From contig SRSI01000028.1 of assembly GCA_005656395.1 (NCBI GenBank), positions 682,001 to 746,000 on the forward strand: a DNA stretch of 64,000 bases, given 5' to 3'. The notes beneath the pieces were generated by a model. It did no database searches. It saw nothing but the letters and a program-made list of their open reading frames with translations, and was not told the DNA's origin. Below are positions 56,143-64,000 of this stretch, in pieces. Position numbers and translations under genes: made by a program. The stretch is from Strongyloides papillosus. Taxonomy: Eukaryota > Nematoda > Chromadorea > Rhabditida > Strongyloididae. The stretch's first letter is position 1; the number at the start of each line of letters is the position of its first letter.

Positions 56143-59100
56143 ATGTACCGACCTAAACATATTTCTGGATACGCCGAGTTACAAGATAAATTGCACAAAT
56201 TAGCAATGGCGCGGGATAGTCTAATATTACAGGTAATCATTCTTATTCTATTGTAACCATCTTTTTATAAAAGAAATTGTTTATTTATAACATTGTGTTT
56301 GATGATTAATTTACTCTTTTTCATAGTTTTTTTTTATAATTTTTGTGACATTCATTTTTTTAAATTTTCATTAAAATCACTAATCTTCATTCTATATATT
56401 GTTTATTAGTTTTATTAAATTTTAACTAATTGATTTTTTATACACACATATAGATTGCTGTTTTAAACGAACACTGTAAAGCGGAAAAATCAAAATTAAA
56501 AGATATATCATCAATGGCTGATCGATTAATAAATATTAATACATACAATAATTCTGGAAGTTACAATGATAATTACATTTCCAAAAACAAATATCTTGAA
56601 CCTACAACACCATCAGGATTTAATCGTCAAAGAATATTACTCGAAATTGAGAGACTGCAAAATCATGTAGCACAATTAGAGATAAGTAAATTAGAGGCTG
56701 AGGCAAAATTAAAATTATTTCAATCAGATATTGAGGAAATTAATTCTGTTTGTGGTATGTCTGATAGATCAAGTGCGCAAAGTTCAACATCAGCTGATTC
56801 ACATTGTAGAAATATACTTAAAAATATTTCATTACTTTCCAAAAGTGATGCATCAAGAGTATACAATGAATTATTAAATAGATTAGAAGATTATGAATTA
56901 TATTCGTTATATAATAAAAGTAATGATTTTACATATAGCAGTAGTGGTGATTCACGAAATTTATCAGATGATAAACCTACAAATATGACAGAAGCAGTAT
57001 ATTCTGTTCTTAATAAATTAACTAATCAAACAGGTATGTTTATAAATTTATTATAATTGTTGCACTTTGTCAATTGTTATGTATAGTACAATAATGTGCC
57101 ATAAAGAAATCAATAACAATTTATGTTAATTATATCTTTTCAATAAATTATCATTCTTAATATAATCATTATAGCGCAAGAGATTGAAAAACTTAAAGAG
57201 CAAGTAGAAAAATTGATTGCAGATAATCAGCAAAAAGTATGTTTAAGTACCTTTAATATTTTACTTACATTTTTTTAGAACGTTGAGCTATTATTAATGA
57301 AAAGTATTTTAATGGTTGAACTACAAGGTGGTAAGCATAATAATGCAATGGCTATTAGAAGTATGTTAGAAAGACTTGGTATAGATGATTCAAAAGAAAA
57401 TATAACTCATTCTAATTCATATCCAATAAATTTAGCACAAATTACATCACCCATAACATCATCAACATCATACAATTCAAATCTTTCCTATCCAGATATG
57501 CCATCATCAAGAGGTTTACCACCAATTGGTCAATCCTTAGAACGTCAGTCCCAAATAGCTTCTGTAGTTAATCAATTAAAAGCAGAGTTAGATGAACTTC
57601 GTCATTCCGATAGTAATGTTCGAAGAAATTACTCTTATGATGGTAATCATAATTCACGTTTACTATACTCAAAAGTGGGGGATTTAGATTTTTTTTAAAA
57701 AATATTTATTTAAAATTTTTTTTTATTTTCAGTCATCCTACTCAATGAGTCTTCCTCGAAATTCTCATAATTTTTTGACTACATCCGGATGTGGTGAGTT
57801 AAATTCATCTATTGACAATGATTGCATTATGACAGTTGATATTACAAATTGTGATAGTCAAAAATGCTTACCCCCTCCACCACCTAGACCTATTCATCGT
57901 TCATGTTCTGTTTCATCACTAGCTTTTTTGTCTAATGTACCTAATAGATATTGTACAATAGTTGAAAAAAAAGAGTATGGTAAAAAAGATGATTTACCAC
58001 CAAATGGTAAAAAACAATTACTAAAGTCAAGATCATTAAGAATAACAAATCCAAAAGATAAATTAATACCATCCAAAAATTTTTCAACAAAAAATATTGT
58101 TGAAAATTTATTTAATATAGGTAAAATTAAAGACAAAAACAATGAAAAAAGTTTTTCTACACCAAATTTAACGGAACCTAAAGAAATTTCACAAGATTAT
58201 TCAGGGAGGGAGCCAAAAATTAGAAAATATGTACAAAAACCGATGATATCTGTTGTAAAAAATGGTTTAGAAATTTTTGAAGATGAAAATTCAAATATGA
58301 AAATTATTTTTTCATCAAATAGTGAGCATGCGTGTTATTTTTAGTTATTATTAATATTTGTCCAGGTTTTGGTAGTATAACTTTTTTTTGAATACCAAAG
58401 CATGTTTTTATGCTTATAGGGAAAAATACCTTTTTTAATAAATGTTAACCTCTCTTGTACCTACTAATGTTTTTTTTAGAATTTATTTTATATTTATTTT
58501 CATTTTTCATTTTAGGATCATCAAAATGTGATAATGATAGTATTGATGGGAAAAATTCATTAGGAAGTTCAAGTACACCAACATTCAAAAGAGATAGAAC
58601 AAGATCAACATTTAAAAATTTAATTGGACGTTTAAAAAGAAGCTCCTCACAGAGCATAAGTAACTCAAAGCCAACACAAATACATAAAAGTGTATCGAGT
58701 CGTTTTTGTAGTCCATCATACTTTACAATGCCATGTAGAAGACCATCTTTACAACAATTTCTTGAGTGGACAAGCGAACAAGTTAGCGAATATTTAGGAA
58801 ATATTGGCTTTAGTGAATACATACCAAAAATACTAAAAAATATTCATTCTGGAAGGCATTTTTTAAGTCTTTGTGATCAAGAGTTAGAAAAGGAACTAGG
58901 AATAAAAAATAATTTACATCTTAAACGTTTAAGATACAATTTAAATGTTATAGAGAAAGGAATTATTGATGAGGCAGATCATGTATCAATATCTCAAGTA
59001 TGTACTTGGCTTGAAGATTTTGGTTTACCACACCTAAGAGAAGTTTTCCAAGATAACATGATTGATGGTGCAATGTTTAATAATTTAACAGCAAAAGATT

Positions 59101-59696
59101 TAATATACATGAAAGTCGTCTCAGCAATCCATCACGCATCAATATCTAGGGGCATACAATATTTAAGAGAAAACGATTTTAATATTCAACGCCTTGAGAG
59201 TAATCCAATTGATACAACAAATTTACAATCTATACCAAATGAAGTTAAACGTTGGTCACAAAATGCTACTTGTCAATGGTTAAAATCAATTGATTTAGTT
59301 GAATTTACACCAAACATCTTTGGTCAAGGTATCCATGGGGCATTACTAATATACGAACCAACATTTACAGCTGAATCTCTTTGTGATATTTTATGTATAT
59401 CACCACAAAAAACATTATTACGCAGACATGTTATATCGCATTTTAATGCTTTATTAGGACAAAATATTATAACACACAAAAGAGAAGTCCTTTCACAACC
59501 ATTAGTATCATATTTAACACCATTAATAAAGGTTAAAATTGCTAAAAAACAATTTTTAAATGTTAGAAAAAAATCAAAATATGATGTTTTTGTGGAGGCT
59601 GATGAATATGTATGTCCAAAGTATAGTAATAGTCTAATGAATATTAATTCAAAAAGAGCTGATTATATTAACAGTTTAGAATCTTCGAATGTTTAG
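56143..59696 (+). CDS. hlb-1: Liprin-beta (three SAM domains)
   Basis: Six exons, 56143-56232, 56454-57033, 57175-57236, 57279-57674, 57733-58321 and 58516-59696, join in frame to 965 aa. The N-terminal part is coiled coil (AELQDKLHKLAMARDSLILQ; ILLEIERLQNHVAQLEISKL; EIEKLKEQVEKLIADNQQK). The middle is Ser/Pro-rich and probably disordered, with a PPPPPRPIHR motif. Three SAM domains are at residues about 655-719 (EWTSEQVSEYLGNIGF), 730-792 (VCTWLEDFGLPHLREVFQ) and 818-887 (WLKSIDLVEFTPN, SPQKTLLRRHV). LDxxGLP and PQKTLLRRH are liprin-beta hallmarks. Liprin-beta proteins bind liprin-alpha and organise presynaptic active zones; C. elegans HLB-1 does this. Exon 4's donor (AAAA|GTGGGG) is weaker than the others. 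The start is the first ATG after a possible acceptor at 56077; further 5' exons cannot be excluded. Tail-to-tail with rig-6. Confidence 0.92.
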
Positions 59697-59756
59697 AACT
59701 AAAGATAATGTTAATAATTTTTTAAAAGACAATGAAAAAAAAATAATTTATGGAGC

Positions 59757-59784
59757 AATAAAATAATTCATTTACATCTTTATT
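59757..59784. terminator. Facing poly(A) signals of liprin-beta and contactin
   Basis: AATAAA at 59757-59762 on the plus strand follows the liprin-beta stop by 60 bases. TTTATT at 59779-59784 (AATAAA on the minus strand) follows the contactin stop by about 57 bases. The two transcripts therefore probably end within, or overlap by, tens of bases. Confidence 0.55.
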
Positions 59785-59840
59785 TTACTATAGAAAAAAC
59801 ATAGTAATACAATAAAATCAACAAAATTAATATTATTATA

Positions 59841-62800
59841 TTAAAACACTTTCCTGTTTATTAAAAATAAAAGGAATATTACTAAGGATATATGTGCATT
59901 GTAATAAATACATGTATTTGAGGAGGAAGAAATTAAACTAGTTGTTTGTAAGGAATTATATGAGCCTATCCTTATAATTCTTTGTTTACTCGCTTTACCA
60001 ACACCTCCTTCATTATATCCAGCGACAGATATACGATACTCTAACATAAGATTTAATCCATGTAACTCCACACTTAAATCATTTGGTTGAATAAATGTTG
60101 AAAGTGGAATTTTAAGTTGTAATGGAATCTCAGCTGTAATACCTTCATATATAAATATTATATAACCAATGTTGTTAATATAATCAATTTTGCGACGATT
60201 CTGAGAACGTACTAATTTAATTGGCATCCATTGTAATAGTAATGTTGCATTATTTTCTTTCCATCTTATATCAATAATATTTAATTTTGGTGCTTCTTTC
60301 GGTGCTTCTTCTTTTGTTACAACATTTTGATAGGTACCTTCCTCCCCATGTTTACCATTATCATCTATTGGTATAACAGTACAATTATATTGTGTTTCTG
60401 GTTGTAAATCATAAAGAACCCATGAGGTATAAGAATTTGAAATTAATTGTGTTATTGTTCGTTCAATGTCATTATCACTTGATCTATAAAAACATAGTAT
60501 TTTTGTTCCATAAGCATCAGCACATTCTCTTTTTTTATCCCATGACCATTCTATTTTAATACTTGTTGAGTTAACAGAAATAATTTTAATATTTGTAGCT
60601 TTTAAGTCATTAATATTCTTAGACAATATAATTTCTTTTTTTATCATAGTATTACTATTAAATCCATTAACAATAGGGACTATTTTTATTTTCATTTTTC
60701 TACATTGAATAACACCATCGTGCTTAGGCATATATATTCTTTTATTCTTACTTTGAGTAATTTCGAAAAATGATAGTAATGTTAAATCATTATTACTATT
60801 TTTGACATGTGAAACATAATATTCCCATGAAATGTTATAATAAATGACAGAAGGCAACTCATTTCCAAGATTCATAAAATCCCATGAAACTTCAACAACG
60901 TCATCTCTTATCTTATTCCATTCAAATAAATATTCCTCATCATATGTTGTACTGTTAAAAAGATGAATCCATTTATTCGATTCAATTTGCATATGATTAT
61001 TATCTCCAACTTCTAGTAATATTCTTATTTTATAATACTCACCCTCTTTTAAATTTGGTATCTTAAATGTTAGTGAATCGGAATTGAAAAATTTTTTCTT
61101 TGATATCTCCTCAAATGTATACCATTTTTGCTCATTCTTATTCATCCATTGGAGTAAAATTCTAATGTTTTTATACTTTCTGATTTCTTTTTTAAATTTT
61201 TCCTCAAGAATTAAATCAAAAATAATTGAACTATCTGTTACATACAAATTATCAATTTTTAAAATAATATTGTCATGTAAAAACAATGATTCTGGTTTAA
61301 ATTCTGTAATAGCTGTTCCAAAGATTGATTGACATGAAAATCTATTTATGTCATCTTTTCTAATGGATCCTTTGATATCTAATGTTGATATTTGATTTAC
61401 TTTCAGTAAACCTTTAGAATGTTTTGATGATACCTCTCTAATATTTATCTTTGTCTTATATTCATTTTCGTTATATTGTTTATTAAATAAGTTTTGATCA
61501 TTTAACTGCCAGTTAATTTGTGTTTCTGGACAAACATTAAAATCATCACAATACATTTGTACTTCACATTTTAATCTTGCTGTATCTTCTGCCCACCCTA
61601 AACTTGATATGTGTATTGTTGGTTTATTAATAACAACAATTTTCAAAATGGCACTAGATGATCCAATTACATTTACTGCTGTACATTCATATAATCCTGT
61701 ATGTGATTCATTCAACTTCTCAAAATGTAAAATAGCAATATTGCTATCATTAAGTGTTTGGTAAACGGTACTTTTTTCATAACCTATATAATTATTACTC
61801 TCTAATGATTTCCATGATGAGGTACCTCTTGGTGAGGCTACATACAAACAAGGAATATCAAGTTGAACACCTTTTATAGCAATAATTTTTTTTGGAAATT
61901 GATTTGAAAAAAATTTGGGTCCAAAATTTGATATTTTTACGTATGAATATGTTGTATCGTATGAGATTTCATTTGTTGCTAAACATTGATAAGTACCAGA
62001 ATCACGTATCTGTGTATTATGAATTGTTAAACGATCATTATCAATAATAAATCTATTTCTATCCTCTTGATTCATTAATATCGGATTTATTGGAATTCCA
62101 TTTCTAAACCATTCTAATTGTGTATCTTTTGAATAATAGTCATGCATATTATTAATTAATAAACGGCATCTTAATTCAATAGTTGAATTAATATGACTAT
62201 AGACATCATTAAGTTTCTCCAAAAATATTGGTGGTCTTTTAAGATATAAGTAGGTTTCTGCAAAATCACTACCTAAAGAATTTTCAACACTGCAAATATA
62301 TTTCCCTCCATCCTCCTCCTGAGCATTTTCGATTTTCAGTAGTCTACCATAGTTCAGTAGTTTTGATTGTATGGGTAAATTTTTTTTATCACTTCTACTC
62401 CATTTATATGTTGGTGATGGGAAACCGTAAGCAAAACATTCTATATAAACAGTCTTACCAACAGATGGATTTTCTGGAAATATTTGAGGCTTATATTCTT
62501 CAATAATTGGTGGAAAACCACTCTCAGGACCATCAATTCTTATATTTGGTGGTAGTATAAATTGGAAAAATGGGCCATATAATCCACTACCAATTGTATC
62601 AAGTGCCACACTACATGCATATCTTTTGGAATCTGATTTAATATTATATGAAAAAAATAATGTACCGTCCATTGATATAAAAATTCTTTCATTTTGTGAG
62701 ACAAATTTTTCTGTTGAATCACTATGTAACCATGAGAATGAATGTGATTTTGGGTAATGTTTTGGTGCTAAGCAATCTATTCTTGAACCCATATTATCAT

Positions 62801-63994
62801 TATTATATGCATATTCCGGTAATCTTGTTGTTCTAAATTGATCAATGTATGTTGGAACGATAGTCGCTGTTGGACTTCTAACAGCACCATACTTATTAAT
62901 AGCAACACAATGATAATTTTCAACATCTCTTTGATTTTTTTTTATTGGTATAATTAAACTACCACCAGATAAGATATATGAATCATTATTTTTTGAAAAT
63001 TTAATCTCCTCAACACCACCTTTATACCATACAATAATTGATGGTGTTTCATGAGATGCTTTACAATTTAATTTAATTGTTGTATCTTCAGTTGATGAGT
63101 AAAAGTAATGTGATTGTGGCATTTCAATTAACTTTGGAGATGCTTCTTTTATAAGTAACTCTTCAAATATTAATCTTTTAATTTCATTTTTTGGTAATAC
63201 ACAAATAAAAGGATATTCATTCACTTGGTCAACTGATATTATATTACAACATTTTTTATTATAAAGTTTTATTGCAATACTATAATTTGAATGCAGTACC
63301 GAGGATGTTTGATTCCACAAATCATATTCCATATCACTCATTCGTACATTATATTTCATTAATGTCATTTGGTCAGACAATAGCCAAACAGGTTCATTTA
63401 ATCCAATACTAGTGAGTTTCTATAATATAAAATAAATAAACTTTAACCAATTATAATAATACCTCAATCATAGTAAATAATTGATTTCTAAAAGTCCCAA
63501 TATTATCTCCTTCCATAAAAAATCCTACTAATTCACTATTTGATAATGATTTACACTTCTTTATGGCATTATCAGTATTCATTTTATCGTAAACTAATTT
63601 AATACATCTAAACCCAACATTTTCCCAGCCGTTTGGACATTGAAATCCTTAAAATTTTATGATTGTTAAAATTAAATAAAAATAAAGAATTTAGTGTGAA
63701 GTTTTATGAAGTTGTCAGTAATATTATAAATATAATAAAAGGAATATCTTTTGGGAATTAAGTTATTGAATCAAATGATTTTAAAAAGAAAAAATTATCA
63801 GATTTTTTGTCATCAATCAAGATGTAATAAATTTTGAAAATAAATTAACTTTTATAGCACTAATATACTAGACTATACATATCATACACTTATGATAATA
63901 TTTTAAACATACCTTTTGAAAAATACTTAAATGAATTTATTGAATTAGAACAAATAAATATAATTATTAATATATAATACCAAATATATGACAT
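59841..63994 (-). CDS. rig-6: Contactin-like: C-type lectin, Ig and FN3 domains, GPI anchor
   Basis: Three exons, 63994-63913, 63647-63463 and 63419-59841, join in frame to 1281 aa; the gene is complete in the window. Exon 1 encodes the signal peptide (WYYILIIIFICSNS). Residues about 30-165 are a C-type lectin-like domain (FQCPNGWENVGFRCIKL .. EYPFICVLP). Six Ig domains follow, each with a Cys pair and a Tyr corner (for example NYHCVAINKYG, GGKYICSVENSLG, SGTYQCLATNEIS, GLYECTAVNVIG). Then come about four fibronectin III domains (STSIKIEWSWDKK, LQPETQYNCTVIP, YRISVAGYNEGG). The tail is a hydrophobic GPI signal (YYNAHISLVIFLLFLINRKVF minus its last residues), with no cytoplasmic domain. The lectin domain plus 6 Ig plus FN3 plus GPI order is that of invertebrate contactin (Drosophila Contactin; RIG-6 in C. 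elegans). Role: neuronal and epithelial adhesion. Few introns for its size. Confidence 0.9.
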
Positions 63995-64000
63995 TTTAGA

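Noticed and set aside
61084..62722. Frames on either strand inside contactin
   Set aside because: Shadows of the Ig/FN3 coding sequence.
1..64000. tRNA, rRNA, CRISPR array, bacterial-type promoters or horizontally acquired bacterial gene
   Set aside because: No cloverleaf with A/B boxes, no rRNA-like block, no regularly spaced spacer array and no gene with bacterial-type composition was seen on either strand by eye.

Overview
The window is very AT-rich nuclear DNA from a nematode, most likely a Strongyloides-type clade IV worm. The evidence is small introns (about 45-50 bp in several genes) with GT..AG ends, acceptor-like TTTTCTAG/TATACAG sites just upstream of several ATGs (as for trans-splicing), nematode-type families (DUF229, Srg/Srv-like chemoreceptor), and orthologues recognisable as C. 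elegans fln-1, scc-2 (pqn-85), misc-1, dnj-14, hlb-1 and rig-6. The species itself cannot be read from the sequence.

Layout. 2.45-4.5 kb (+): DUF229 protein. 5.1-6.6 kb: fold-back DNA transposon. 8.4-9.2 kb: three related palindromes. 9.96-11.1 kb (+): two-exon mARC/MOSC molybdenum protein. 12-13 kb (-): decayed repeat-protein reading frame. 13.4-14.2 kb (-): seven-helix receptor. 14.4-14.8 kb: pogo/Tigger-type MITE. 15.7-16.9 kb: short repeats and an orphan exon. 17.2-18.1 kb: another non-autonomous transposon. 18.7-26.1 kb (-): seven-exon filamin. 29.9-31.4 kb (+): nematode secreted protein. 31.9-38.5 kb (-): single-exon cohesin loader SCC-2/NIPBL. 56.1-59.7 kb (+): liprin-beta. 59.8-64.0 kb (-): contactin with a C-type lectin domain, complete within the window.

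The most interesting segment is about 41-51.8 kb. A two-gene unit (mitochondrial 2-oxoglutarate/malate carrier followed by a cysteine-string-protein DnaJ gene) is present twice in tandem. In the left copy the carrier is intact and the DnaJ gene is wrecked; in the right copy the DnaJ gene is intact and the carrier is wrecked. The dead right carrier nevertheless carries a tract of about 447 bp that is almost identical, synonymous sites included, to the live carrier, while sequence on both sides has diverged. That is the signature of recent gene conversion. The 6 kb between the two copies is filled with nested transposons: two TACACACAG-ended elements, a TTAA MITE, a solo LTR, a second pogo-type MITE, and a 2.5 kb fold-back element with a further TACACACAG-ended element inside it.

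The intact genes are mostly cytoskeletal, adhesion or synaptic (filamin, liprin-beta, contactin, cysteine-string protein), with metabolic (carrier, mARC) and chromosome-biology (SCC-2) genes among them. There is no operon-like packing; liprin-beta and contactin are tail to tail with nearly abutting poly(A) signals. No tRNA, rRNA, CRISPR array or intact transposase was found. Exon boundaries were worked out by hand from splice consensus and reading-frame continuity and have not been tested against transcripts.
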